Part shown: piece after piece, positions 11,440 through 22,580 of the stretch
Numbering within the stretch: position 1 is the first letter of the stretch
Layout of the letters: each line of letters begins with the position of its first letter
DNA from: Acheta domesticus
Taxonomy: Eukaryota > Arthropoda > Insecta > Orthoptera > Gryllidae
DNA length: 64,000 nucleotides
Reading direction: 5' to 3'
NCBI GenBank assembly: GCA_031308135.1
Contig: JAHLJT010000631.1
Span: forward strand, 264,076,925-264,140,924
Notes under the pieces: model-generated
Seen by the model: only the letters and a program-made list of their open reading frames with translations
What the model was told of the DNA's origin: nothing
Databases searched by the model: none
Translations under genes and position numbers: made by a program

Positions 11440-11735
11440 GGACTCACTTGTAGCCAATCTCACAAGTGTGAGGAATGAATGAGACTGCTTGCGTGCCAGT
11501 GTGAGAAAGCTCCATAATGGGCTTAGGAGCTGCAACGTGAGTGCTATCTGGTCGCCACCAAACCTTCATACCTAATAAGTTTCGTGCGCTGCCATGGGTC
11601 TACGAGTCACAGCGGAAGTGGCGGTTTTCTTCCGCAATTGGCTTAAGGACCAAGCTTAATTACAGAGTGGAGATTAGGGACAAGGTAGTCAGGGTGTAAA
11701 AAGTCAATGGAATGATGATGATGATGATGATGAAC
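11440..11735 (+). mobile_element. Probable retroposon 3' end with (ATG)n tail
   Basis: A GC-balanced segment unlike its AT-rich surroundings ends in AATGGAATG followed by a perfect (ATG)n run at about 11713-11732. Simple trinucleotide tails of this type are common at 3' ends of insect non-LTR retroposons. No open frame or second copy was found, so the family and the left boundary are unknown. Confidence 0.4.
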
Positions 11736-12149
11736 TATCTATTGGAGTTGGAGGCAGCGGACTGTATCAGGTGGTGGCCTGTATTGTATACCATTTTCTA
11801 GCCTCTCCTTCTAATAGCTTACCTTTTGCATCGAAGGACCAGTCACACCAGTAATTGATTGTGTACAGGAGGATTGTTGCCGTTTTGGGGAAATCAATAC
11901 GCATGAATTGGAATAGTTGCAAAAAATGACATATAATTAAGAGTTAAGTTAACAATACATACAAAACTGAATCAACTGAATATTCCCGTTGGGAATTTAG
12001 TCAAAAGACGTACGAAATTGCCATAGGGAAATTGATGAAACTACTAGCATTCAAATTACAATTAATAGGAAAAAAGAAAAAAGTTAATATTGAACACGAG
12101 TATTGTGATTAATGAAGCTGAAATAAAACAATGAAACACTGCGCACTTT

Positions 12150-12330
12150 TCTGAAGATCGTGCGTGGACTTGTCACAGCCCGCGGAGACGGGCAGATTGC
12201 AGGCCCATAGCCCACAGAGGAGGGGCGAAGCAAGTCAGATGATGTGCGTGGCCCGGGCGACGGTATGACGTGGCCAACACAGGCACCGGGCCAGTTTTTT
12301 GCCAGCACCATGAACACAGATGAAGATGCT
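12150..12330 (-). mobile_element. Possible remnant related to SINE-2 tail
   Basis: On the minus strand the segment contains GGGCTATGGG and then CCCGTCTCCGCGGGCTGT, resembling ACCCATAGCC... and CCCGTCCACGGGCTGT in the 3' body of the SINE at 59705-59987. The match is short and gapped. A 91-codon open frame lies over it on the same strand but has no recognisable domain. Confidence 0.25.
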
Positions 12331-12359
12331 AACGGAGTTGCATTCGTATGCATCAACAT

Positions 12360-14239
12360 GAATGTTGAGAGTTATACAGTATGTTGTTAAGAATTAGCTT
12401 GATCAGTTAATACCAGAATGGTATAAGTTCCGTGATTGATATCACGCGCAATTCACAGACGTTGAATATCGTTAGCATATGATATGCTGAGCAACCATGG
12501 TGTGGCACTAATTACACTGTTGCAAGTGATTGCTTTCTGGTAGCATAGCAACATATGCACAGGTATTGCACATAGCAAGCTGAGTGATTTCACGGTTAAT
12601 CACTTCATGTAAACAGTTGGAAAAGAGTTTATGTGAATTGCACAATTTAATGAGATGACACTACGTAGCACTCACGTGTTGTTGGTCGGCCGGGAGCCGA
12701 GTAGTAAATAGTGGAAAAAACGGCCATAGTGCGAAACACATAAGCAGAGCATGCGTCTTGCATGAAACTTTAACGGCGACTGACTCACCAGTGTCGCGCA
12801 AACATCACGTGATCGCATGTAGCCGCCTTGTTGAATCTCCGCCAATCTACGCGAAGCTTGTATTATAGCGATATATTAAAAAAACTAGAACAATTTGGAC
12901 TTATAATTAAGATGGATTACATGGTTGTATAAGAATTCAAAATTTAGGAGTGATTATGATGTTTTACGTGATTCAAAATGTTAAATACGTTGAATGGCGT
13001 GACAGTTTCTCAGAATCGAGGCAGTGCCACGTGTTCGGTCTGTGGGCGAGATTCGAAGAACGGCCTGGAATGCACACTTGCGAGGCCAGGCGTCGTAGTT
13101 CCGAGAACAGTGGGCGTTGCAATCTGCATCCGTCGGAGCTGCAGATGATTGCGGAAGAATTGACTGAGTATTGGAAGACATGAAATTGTATTTGCATTAC
13201 AGTGAAATAATTCGAACTGTGTTTACTGTAACAAACAGGATGTGCGTGTAACTAAATTTATAATGCATTTAACAATATATTTATAGACATCTTGCCTGTA
13301 CTATCACTATATTTGAATTAAGAAACAAAGCCGGTGTGTGCTGCTCTAAAAAGGTGCTAAGTTTTGTTAGAACACTTGCGTGATACTTTTAGCAGTACCA
13401 TTGAGTCAGATGTTCTTTAATGAGGTATACAAGAGATTTGCGTCATCCACACAAACCTGCCATAAACTGATTTGCAACTGGATGAAAAAAAATTCTTTGA
13501 ATGTTTTTCTGCATTAAATGTGCAGTTAAATCTAAATAACTTGTTTCAATATTCATATACAACATTATAAGTACCGTTACGCGTGCGTGAAGTTGTCTAT
13601 TTCCGGGGAGTCTGAAGGGATCTGAAAAATACAGCGCAGAAAATAAGTGTTCGCAGGAAGATAGCGGTTTGTTTCGATGAAACCATGAAGAGCAGACATA
13701 AAATAAATAATTGTTCGTAGTAAAAGAATTTTTATTAGATCTTACAAAAAAGACTGTATTTCCTGAGCGATGTTTTTACGTTCTGTTTTAGTTTATTTGC
13801 CTCTTGATCTCTTAAAAAACTCTTAATCACAGTGAAGAAGTTCCAGGAATCACTTTAAAATATTCTGGCTGTGCCCGATGTTCTCAATTATTAGAAATAC
13901 AACTAGTGGTGCTACAGAATGGCACAGAACTTATCCCGTATTAGTTTTCTATTTCCTTGGGTTTTCGCTAGCTATATTGAATTGCCACATACTCTTTCTT
14001 GCCAGCCTGCCATCTATCACCGCCAAAAGTACATTTTTTTGTATACCAGTATTATAAACAACCCTTTTACATTAACAAAATCGTTCAGAGTATGGCATAT
14101 TATTGCACGAATCGTTAAGTCATCCCTATTTCTGCACGAAATATGAGCCTTCACTGACGTAATAGTCACGGCCCCTATATATTTTCAGTTATGAAGTTTA
14201 AAGAAGGCAGTGGTACCATTTAAATAGATTGCAGTGTTC
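12360..14239. other. No gene recognised; GC-richer patch 13010-13170
   Basis: Mostly AT-rich. 13010-13170 is GC-richer and open in several frames, but no family, start context or splice site stands out. A CACGTGAT E-box-like word occurs near 12807. Confidence 0.4.
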
Positions 14240-15032
14240 GCAGTAATATCAAATACGTTATGAAAAAACTTACTTTTAAAAAATTGGATTGCAGCTGCAT
14301 TTGCCATGATTGTAAAACAAAAAAGTTTTTTGTGTTTAACATGTAAGGGTCTTAAGGAAATGTAATTTTTTACAGACCAATAATTAAATTCTTCACTGGA
14401 TACGATAGTAAATATTCCGCGCTTGTCGTTTTTTGTTCACTATCAAAACAGAACCTTCTTCTTTCACATCGTTGATGCACAGAATTGTACAATTCGAGAC
14501 GTCTACAAGCACCAAATATGCCAAAAATAGCAACAACCTGAAAATCATACCAGTTATTAATACAATACATCAGTTAATAAATAAAACATAACTATTATTG
14601 CCACTGTCATTATTATACCTTCATTAAAGAAAAGTTTCATCATCAGCTTTTGTAAGAAGTGTTTACATCTTGTTGGAAAATACCATTGCTTTATAGGTTG
14701 ACATCCCACATTTACGTGTTTCATAAGTAAACTTACTTTGTGAAAAGTTCCAATATCAATATTCTCTTTCATCTTCAGCATTTCCTTTAATTTGGAATAT
14801 GTGCACCATAGTGTCGACGCTTTACATGCTGTGGACTTAATGTTTAAAGAAGCATGCATTAAATTAACAAACGTCTTTATTCTAGCATGTGCATTATACT
14901 TACTTTACCAAGCTGCTCCGATAGATACGAAAGAAAAGCAGCTTTGCATAATAAATTTGCATATTTTTTATCCATACATTTCCTTAACTCTGCTTTTGCA
15001 GCTTCTTCCACAATTTCTCTAGGCAAATCCAT
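14240..15032 (-). pseudogene. Tyrosine-recombinase-like (Crypton/integrase-type) gene relic
   Basis: Reading the minus strand, an ATG at 15032 opens 43 codons (begins MDLPREIVEEAAKAELRK) to a donor AAA|GTAAGT (intron from 14903). A 68-bp intron ends at TTAAG|TCC (14836/14835), and the frame resumes in phase with KASTLWCTYSKLKEML and ENIDIGTFHK. A second donor (ATGAAG|GTATAA, intron from 14618) and acceptor TTTTCAG|GTTGTT (exon from 14537) bound an 81-bp intron, after which VVAIFGIFGACRRLEL reads. The STLW..YS.LK...DI block and GACR..EL (box I with the first catalytic Arg) are the pattern I know from repetitive insect proteins with a phage-integrase-like catalytic domain. Further pieces (INDVKEEGSVLIV, FLFYNHGKC) follow only after frame changes near 14655, 14625, 14495 and 14455. 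The His-x-x-Arg and Tyr regions are not readable. Dead copy, or intact if indels are assembly errors in short A/T runs. Confidence 0.7.
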
Positions 15033-15429
15033 TATGTTTGAATCACGACGTTCAAACTAATTGCCATTGTAACCAATTTTTTAGTTGCTTAGCATTCACG
15101 ACGTCAAAACATGAATTTGAGATCTACTACAACTACGAATTACAACTTAACACAATTAATTTCGCTTCCTTAAATCCTTATAATACTGTTATACAAAATA
15201 TTGTGTATGCAATTCTTTCATAATGTTAATATTTTGCACTCGTAAGAAGATATTACAGAACTCACTTCTAACGTCGTTCGTTTGGTAATATCTTCTTATT
15301 CGTGTAAAAAAAGGACGTTTTAAACTAATTGCATAATATGCTATTGTCATTTTCTTAATATTTCAGTTTCCTATTGGTAGAACAGAAATATTAATTTTAG
15401 AATATTAAAGAACACAAAAACCTAGTCAT
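15033..15429. other. No gene recognised
   Basis: AT-rich sequence upstream of the recombinase-like relic. No TATA box or terminal repeats were recognised. Confidence 0.4.
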
Positions 15430-16182
15430 AAATGGCAATTTTCTTTTAAAAAAGATGTGCCGTTCAAGAGAAAATGACGTTTTAGCGCTACTAAAAATGC
15501 AAAATTTGAAGCTCATTTTCACAGAAAATGATTGAGTTTTCAAAATACTTTATTTTGAAACTTTACTTTGAAGTTATTTGAAGCACTTACACTCACAAAT
15601 ATAATAATGTTTACAAATTGCTGGTAATGTGCATATTAAAGATGTGAGAGATCTTTCAAAAAAATTACAATTATGTAATTTTTGAAAAAACAAAAAAATA
15701 ACTCAAAATAAACTTAATGCTATACCAAAGAGTGTAATTAGTACTATCCGTTACAAAAGTTTCAAGAAAAAATTGCAGCCATATACGAGAAAATGGTGTT
15801 TGAGCATTTCTGAAAATGCCGAAATTTTAGCTACTTTTCACAGAAAACGGTAGTGTTTTCAAGAAACTTTACTTGACATTATTTAAAGCATATATACTTT
15901 AAATATAATAATGTGATAGAAATCGCCGATAATGTAAATATTAACGACGTGAGAGACAAGTAAAAAATTTACATTTTTGTAATTTTTGAAACAACCAACC
16001 GATAGACCAAAATGGCTTTTATGTATTTGATAGAGTACATTTACCACTATCCCTACCAAAAGTTTAAAGAAAAAATTTGGAGCCGATTTTGAGAAAATCT
16101 TGTTTTTGTAATTTTTTAAAATTCCACATATTGCACGCAATATTGCACGAAAACTACCAAAATTTTGAAAACATTTACATGA

Positions 16183-16278
16183 CCTTTATTAAAGAAATCA
16201 ATATACAGAATTCTCAGAAATTAAAGAAAACCTTTATTAAAGAAATCAATATACAGAATTCTCAAATTTTATTTGAAG
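16183..16278 (+). repeat. 48-bp exact-type tandem duplication inside dispersed repeat
   Basis: CCTTTATTAAAGAAATCAAT... starting at 16183 is repeated from 16231 with almost no change. The duplication is younger than the surrounding diverged monomers. Confidence 0.9.
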
Positions 16279-16618
16279 AAAAAATCTCTATCTTCAATTT
16301 TGTAGTTGGAGAAAGACGCCGAAAACAATTCAAACTTTCACAATTTTCGAAAATTCAGAGCTGTACGTGAAAATAGGACCTATGCCATGTTAAAAAGTGT
16401 ATTTTCCTCTATCCATACAAGAAATTTAAAGAAAAAATTTGGAAGCCGGTTTTGAGAAAATGTTGAAAATCCCCGGGGGGCTTTCATATAAAGTACCCCC
16501 AAATTTTGAAGAATCTTTTTCAAAATCACAAAGCTTCGACTAGAATCAGATCGACCGGGGAATATCCATTTTGGAAGAAATCGTACGTATGGTTTAGGCG
16601 CTAGCAGTGTTCACAGAC

Positions 16619-16686
16619 TGGACAGACAGACGGACGGACGACGGACAGACGACGGACGGACGGACGGACGGACGGACGGACGGACG
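16619..16686. repeat. (GGAC)n / (ACAG)n microsatellite
   Basis: GACAGACAGACGGACGG grows into an uninterrupted GGAC run. The same position in copies near 3525 (CAGACAGG) and 23216 (CAGACGGACGG) shows shorter versions, so the array expanded within the element. Confidence 0.95.
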
Positions 16687-16925
16687 TTTTGCTTTCAATT
16701 GGGTTTTCGGTATCAAGGACCTAGAAACAGGGTTTCTGGCTACACCACGTGTTAGGGGATTTTTTGTTCTTAATTTAGCAACTGGTTTTATCCACTTATT
16801 CGTTTTCACGGCCAGGCAATTAATTTTTTCCGCCGAAAATTGGCCATTTTTTCGCGCAGCATTACATAACTTTCCCTATACTACGTATATCACTCCGTGT
16901 ATACGTACGTATACGGGAAAGTAAA

Positions 16926-19919
16926 AATCTGTGGCTCATTACTAAAGTGTTTGTCAGGCACGATGCTGAGAATGTTTGATCAATATATTATTCAGAAGAT
17001 GTTAATGAGCTTTTTCGGGTAGTGCGAATCAGTTTGTATATGGCACTCTTACTTTAAACATTGGAAGTTTTTATGCAATATTGTTTAAAAAAATACTCTA
17101 AACAATGCGTTCAATATTGACGTCTCTAAATTATTTAATCTGAAAACCTCATTGATTTTTTATGGACTTTGTGCAGGGTGTATCTCTCTCTGTCTGAAAA
17201 TAGATCTTTTGGTTGTTTAATCATCAACATCTTTTAATTCTTTAAATATTGTGAAAATGATGTCCTTAGAGGAAACAATTTTATCCTATAAAAAAGTATT
17301 GCGATCACAGTGGTAAACTTCGTGTCGAGAATTGCTCATGAATTGCTCAATTGCTCAGTGCACCGGACTTCTACATGGGCATAAATCAATGCTCAGTTGT
17401 CTTTTCACACATCTTTCTCTATGATCACATTGCCGAAGTCAATTCCGTCGACAAAGTTAAAGGATACGGTTCAGGTCATCGGGCCGTCAAATAGAAGAGG
17501 ATTACACTCAGCGTAAAAAGAGAATGGACACTTACGTACCTATATCAGTAATTTCCAATGCGCGTGGAAATTTAAAGAAAAATGTATAGCCTCCGACCAC
17601 GTGAGAGGTGTACAGTTAAATATCCAGGTTTCGTTAAATATCCAGGAATGTTTCACCTATTTTCCCATGCGCGAAGAAACTGAAAGAAAAGTATGCAGCA
17701 ATCGTCCATATGAGAGATGTCTATATTTTTCTTAGGAATCCAGGAAATAAAAAAAATCAAGATTCAATTCTGATTGAAAAACTTCCACCATTTAGTTGCT
17801 CTCTTACCCCCTATTTTGACATTGCGCGCACCGATTTAATTATTATACTCAGTGCATCACTGCTTACGATAAATCTGACGTCATGTGACAGCTAGGTTCT
17901 TAGGAAGAGACCGCCCGCCTTTAAATATTTGCTATCCATGAATTGCGTTATTGTGCAGCAACTTTTCTGATATTTTTGGTATGAAAAGAGTCGTTGTGTT
18001 GTATAATACACGATATAATGTTATTGCAGTGATTGTGAATCAAGTAATTTGTTGTTTTTGAGCAGTAGTGTGCGCACTACTTTATGAAAAACACATGTCG
18101 TTTTGTTCTGCAACATTTTCGAGGCTACAGGCTACTAGTTCTCTATATTTCCGGTCTTTGGAAACTTTCTAGTGCAAAATGCGACAAACTTGTCTTCCAA
18201 GATACATTCTGGAGTCCGCGCAAAACGCAATCTCCCAAAATAATAAAGGAACGTTATTTTGTTATAATACTTTTTGTGTCTAAAATTTTTCGTAGCAATG
18301 TTTCTAGTTTTCATTTGAATTGAGGTATTGGTTTAGGTTTGCGAAACAATTTTTGGAGAAAAAGGAGGACTTTTTTTGTCAATATTATTTTATCTTATTG
18401 ATGTTTAACCACAACACAGATTCCATAGAACCAAAAGAGAGGGAAAACCTAAGTGTCCACTCACTTTTTACAGTGAGTGTAAGTAAATGTGCTTTGTGCT
18501 GTCCGACATTAAGTTAGCACAGAGTTTGTCAGCAAGAGAAATTCTAACTGAAGCAATTTTTATACTGTTCGGATCCTACATGAAAACTAACGTGAGTAAT
18601 AAAATATTGAGAACATTAATTACAAAGCACCGACGAAATAGTTCACTGTACAATGGGATTTCTACCATCGGACGTAATTTTAGAAATAATAATCAGGAAT
18701 CTTTTGCATGCTTGCAGATGATCGAATAATCAATCAGTGACTTCAAATACAACATATTTCTCGACAAAATCAAATTTAAATATGTAATTGACAAGACAAT
18801 ACAAAAACATTTTCTAGAATGTAACCCGTTTAAGCGAACACTACAGGTTACGACAAAAATTGGCACTTTCACATGTGGTCTCTTAAATGAAGCTTATGAA
18901 AACAGGAGGCGAACGCAAACGCTTTTACGAGACTTTTAAAGATGGGCGTGTGCATTTAAACTAGTTGTAAAAAATCGTTCACTTCTCTTCATGAGTAGTT
19001 TGTGTTCCTTTTCACAGTAATATACTATGTTCGCTTTCTTCCTACTCTCTGTAAATTTCCTCTTCGGTTTCATGTTGTGTTCTTTAGCACTTAAAAATTT
19101 GGCAAGATTTCTCTTCGAGATCCTTTTCTAGCTTTCACAGATAACTTTACCCTCTCAGCCAGAGTCAGATATACCCTTGACTTATTGTTCACCGTCTTCC
19201 TCGAGCCACTCTCTTTCCGTACTTACCAAACAGAACTCACGAGTAAACTGCATTTGAAAATGCAATCGTGTAGAAACTTCAGAGCACGCATGGAAATTCT
19301 CTATTGCTGATCTGAAATAGAGACTAGCGACTCTGAATATGAATAATATAAGTAATCTGGCTAAGCATTCTCAAGAAACAAAATGTAGTAATCCCCGTTT
19401 CCTCTTTGTGTCGGCTCAAAGCACTAGAGGAGCCTATTATTGAGATTGATTTATTATATAAGTTTCGTTGCTGAGAGCGGGTAGGTGGTTGTTTAAAAGA
19501 ATGTTTATCATAGATGTTATTTACAACAACAAAATAAATAAATCGCTTCATGGATAAATTATTATTCACGCTAGTGTCCGACTTAAGGGAGATGGTCGTT
19601 TCTACAGCTTCACTCTATATTTTGAATTAAATGTATAGATAAACTTTCAATTTAAAATAAAGGACCGCGTCTTTTTAATGAATAAGGCTTGTTTATATAA
19701 TAAGTTTTGAGTACATAACGTGTTAAAGATGGACTTAACTATTTACAAAAATAAGATTTATCCATTTTTTCTGGTATTAGAGCACAATATGGGTTTTTCT
19801 ATAAACAAAAACACCATTTTTGCCGCACCAATACAATACGTTTCTCAATACTACGCAAGTGGTATGAGGGACTCGAATACTTTTATTGAATCATTTTCAG
19901 TTTCTTGAGAATTTCGCAA
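16926..19919. other. AT-rich, no gene recognised; one ~110-bp tandem duplication
   Basis: Near 17550-17755 a diverged direct duplication is visible: TTTCCAATGCGCGTGGAAA...AGAGGTGTACAG...ATCCAGG is followed by TTTCCCATGCGCGAAGAAA...AGAGATGTCTAT...ATCCAGG. A GTAGTGTGCGCACTAC hairpin lies at 18065-18080. ATG frames of 60-80 codons exist (for example 18084-18323) without any recognisable family. Confidence 0.45.
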
Positions 19920-19929
19920 CGCCACAACA

Positions 19930-20220
19930 AATACGACGCGAAACGCGCCAAAGCTGAACATCGCGTGGGCGAATTCGGGGCTGCTGGAGGCAGGTGGCGC
20001 GGTGGGCACTAGCATGGCGCGGCTCCTGGCTCTTTCAGCTGTTTCCAGCGGCACGTTCCGCTGGGCGCCGCCAGAGCGCACTTCCGTTCGCCCGCAGGGT
20101 CTCGCGCCGCGCGCGTTAATTGCCAGCGCGCGCTGCTGGCCGGGCGGAGCGAGAGTGCGGCTGGATGGGTTCGTCGGACGCGCGAAGGGTGAGATAGGAA
20201 ACGACTGGCCGGGGGAACTG
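19930..20220 (+). promoter_or_regulatory. CpG-rich island upstream of minisatellite
   Basis: GC- and CpG-dense sequence rising from AT-rich DNA at about 19925 and merging into the GTGAG-rich minisatellite after 20220. It holds an ATG-open frame ending at a good splice donor (20189). Confidence 0.4.
20014..20188 (+). CDS. Candidate first coding exon, product unknown
   Basis: ATG at 20014 in good context (AGCATGGCG) opens 58 codons plus 1 base to the donor AAGG|GTGAGA (intron from 20189). The peptide begins MARLLALSAVSSGTFRW and stays Arg/Ala/Pro-rich with no acidic residues in the first 20, which would suit a mitochondrial targeting sequence or a weak signal peptide. No family was recognised. 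The putative intron starts with minisatellite DNA and runs into the assembly gap, so any following exon cannot be seen. Chance is possible in stop-poor GC-rich sequence. Confidence 0.22.
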
Positions 20221-20224
20221 GGGC

Positions 20225-21330
20225 GGAGCGGACGAGTGGTGGGGCGACCAGGGGAGCGAGCGAGTAGTGGCCGAGCTGGCGAGAGGTGGGTTGACGAGCG
20301 AACGGTTTGAGTGGGTTAGCGGTGGGTGAGCAGTTGGTGAGTGTGCTAGCAGTAAACGAGAGGTGGGTGCGCATTTGTTGAGTGACGAGTAGTGAACGGA
20401 CGGTGAACGGAGTTGGTGAGCAAACAGTGGTTGAGTGAAGGAGCGCTGGTGTGTGCGAAGGAGCGCTGGGTGAGTGAAAGAGCGTTGCATGAGCGAGCAA
20501 GCAGTGGGTGAGCCGGCGAGCCGTGGGTTGACGAGCGAACGGTTTAAGTGAGTTAGCGGTGGGTGAGCAGTTGGTGAGTGCCCTAGAAGTTGCCGCGAGG
20601 TGGGTGCGCAGTTGGTGAATGACGAGTGGTGGGTGAGCGAAGGAGCGTCGGGTGAGTGAAGGAGCGTCGGGTGAGTGAAGGAGCGTCGGGTGAGCGAAAG
20701 ATCGTTGGGTGAGCGAAAGAGCCTTGGGTGAGCAAAGGAGCGTCGGGTGAGCGAAGGAGCGTCGGGTGAGCAAAGGAGCATTGAGTGAGCGAGCGAAATA
20801 GTGGATGAGCTGCCGAACGGTGAGTGGACGGGCGAGCGATGTGTGAAGGAGTTAGCGGTGGGTGAGCGGATGGGTTAGGGATGGGTGAGTGGGCGAGCTG
20901 TGGGTGAACGGATGAGTTGGAGGTGAGCGAGTGGGCGAGTGGTGAGTGGGGGAGCGTTATGTGCGAGCGAGTGGTGGGTAAGCGGGCGAGTGGTGAGTAG
21001 ATGGGTGAGCGGTGTATTAATGGGTTTAGCGGTGAGTGAGCGGACGAGTGGTAGGTGGGACGGTTGGACGGTAGGTGGGGTGGTGGGTGAATGGTTGGTG
21101 AGTGAGCAGTGGGCGAGGAGTGGGTGAGCAGTTGGTGTGTGGACGTGACGTGGATGAGCTGGCGAGCGGTATGTGGACGGACGAGCCGTGTGTATTTGAG
21201 TTAGATGCGTGTTTAAGCACACGAGCGGTAAGTTGAGCGAATAGTAAGCGGTTAGTCAGTGGGCGAGAGCTGGGTGAGCAATTGACGAGTGGGCATGTAG
21301 CGGGCGAACGGGCGAGCTGTCAGTGAGCGG
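20225..21330. repeat. Degenerate GTGAGCGA-type minisatellite with higher-order structure
   Basis: Built from variants of GGTGAGCGAG. Between 20640 and 20780 a 19-bp unit (GTCGGGTGAGTGAAGGAGC) repeats about seven times. A longer block also recurs: TTGACGAGCGAACGGTTT at 20291 and at 20528, about 237 bp apart, with matching GTTAGCGGTGGGTGAGCAG downstream. The array runs into the N gap, so its true length is unknown. Minus-strand open frames (Ser/Pro/His/Thr-rich) are repeat artefacts. Confidence 0.9.
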
Positions 21331-22330
21331 NNNNNNNNNNNNNNNNNNNNNNNNNNNNNNNNNNNNNNNNNNNNNNNNNNNNNNNNNNNNNNNNNNNNNN
21401 NNNNNNNNNNNNNNNNNNNNNNNNNNNNNNNNNNNNNNNNNNNNNNNNNNNNNNNNNNNNNNNNNNNNNNNNNNNNNNNNNNNNNNNNNNNNNNNNNNNN
21501 NNNNNNNNNNNNNNNNNNNNNNNNNNNNNNNNNNNNNNNNNNNNNNNNNNNNNNNNNNNNNNNNNNNNNNNNNNNNNNNNNNNNNNNNNNNNNNNNNNNN
21601 NNNNNNNNNNNNNNNNNNNNNNNNNNNNNNNNNNNNNNNNNNNNNNNNNNNNNNNNNNNNNNNNNNNNNNNNNNNNNNNNNNNNNNNNNNNNNNNNNNNN
21701 NNNNNNNNNNNNNNNNNNNNNNNNNNNNNNNNNNNNNNNNNNNNNNNNNNNNNNNNNNNNNNNNNNNNNNNNNNNNNNNNNNNNNNNNNNNNNNNNNNNN
21801 NNNNNNNNNNNNNNNNNNNNNNNNNNNNNNNNNNNNNNNNNNNNNNNNNNNNNNNNNNNNNNNNNNNNNNNNNNNNNNNNNNNNNNNNNNNNNNNNNNNN
21901 NNNNNNNNNNNNNNNNNNNNNNNNNNNNNNNNNNNNNNNNNNNNNNNNNNNNNNNNNNNNNNNNNNNNNNNNNNNNNNNNNNNNNNNNNNNNNNNNNNNN
22001 NNNNNNNNNNNNNNNNNNNNNNNNNNNNNNNNNNNNNNNNNNNNNNNNNNNNNNNNNNNNNNNNNNNNNNNNNNNNNNNNNNNNNNNNNNNNNNNNNNNN
22101 NNNNNNNNNNNNNNNNNNNNNNNNNNNNNNNNNNNNNNNNNNNNNNNNNNNNNNNNNNNNNNNNNNNNNNNNNNNNNNNNNNNNNNNNNNNNNNNNNNNN
22201 NNNNNNNNNNNNNNNNNNNNNNNNNNNNNNNNNNNNNNNNNNNNNNNNNNNNNNNNNNNNNNNNNNNNNNNNNNNNNNNNNNNNNNNNNNNNNNNNNNNN
22301 NNNNNNNNNNNNNNNNNNNNNNNNNNNNNN
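21331..22330. other. Assembly gap, exactly 1,000 N
   Basis: A round-number run of N marks a scaffold join of unknown real size. Left of it is unresolved minisatellite; right of it the sequence starts inside the tail of the dispersed tandem-monomer repeat. Open frames across it are meaningless. Confidence 0.99.
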
Positions 22331-22580
22331 TTTGACCCCAAACGGATAAAGAGACTGACGTTTTGCCGTCATTCAATTTTTCGAATCTGGAACTCACAAA
22401 ACATGGATTCTGACTGCACAACGTGTTAGAGTATGTAATTTACTACACATTGGAGAAAGAATTTTGCATTTTGTCGTTACCAGGGGCAATACCATTACCT
22501 GGCAATACCATACCTGACCGTTTTCCGACATACGATTTCAATGATTTCTCTTCTTACAAAGCAATAGCGAGGAAGTAAAA
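22331..22580 (+). repeat. Dispersed tandem-monomer repeat, copy 3a (tail only, cut by gap)
   Basis: Starts at GACGTTTTGCCGTCATTCAATTTTTCGAATC, matching the tail of copy 1, has CACAACGTGTTAGAG like copy 2, and ends CAATAGCGAGGAAGTAAAAAAC like copies 1 and 2. Confidence 0.7.

Larger units (their letters stand above)
15430..16925 (+). repeat. Dispersed tandem-monomer repeat, copy 2 (best preserved)
   Basis: Monomers of about 305 bp follow head to tail: GATGTGAGAG at 15641 recurs as GACGTGAGAG at 15945, both followed by TTTGTAATTTTTGAAA-like sequence. The AAATTTAAAGAAAAAATTTGGA / GAGAAAAT block occurs near 15760, 16065 and 16430. A tail follows, with AAGCTTCGA, ATCGACCGGGGAATATC, GTTCACAGACTGGACAG, a (GGAC)n microsatellite (16619-16686), TTTTCGGTATCAAGGACC and CACCACGTGTTAGG, ending in GGGAAAGTAAAAA. 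No protein is encoded. Confidence 0.8.

Noticed and set aside
10752..11453. His/Thr-rich and Cys/Val-rich proteins over the CA tract
   Set aside because: Simple-sequence DNA read in every frame.
21252..22429. Open frames through the N run
   Set aside because: They consist of unknown bases and cross an assembly gap.
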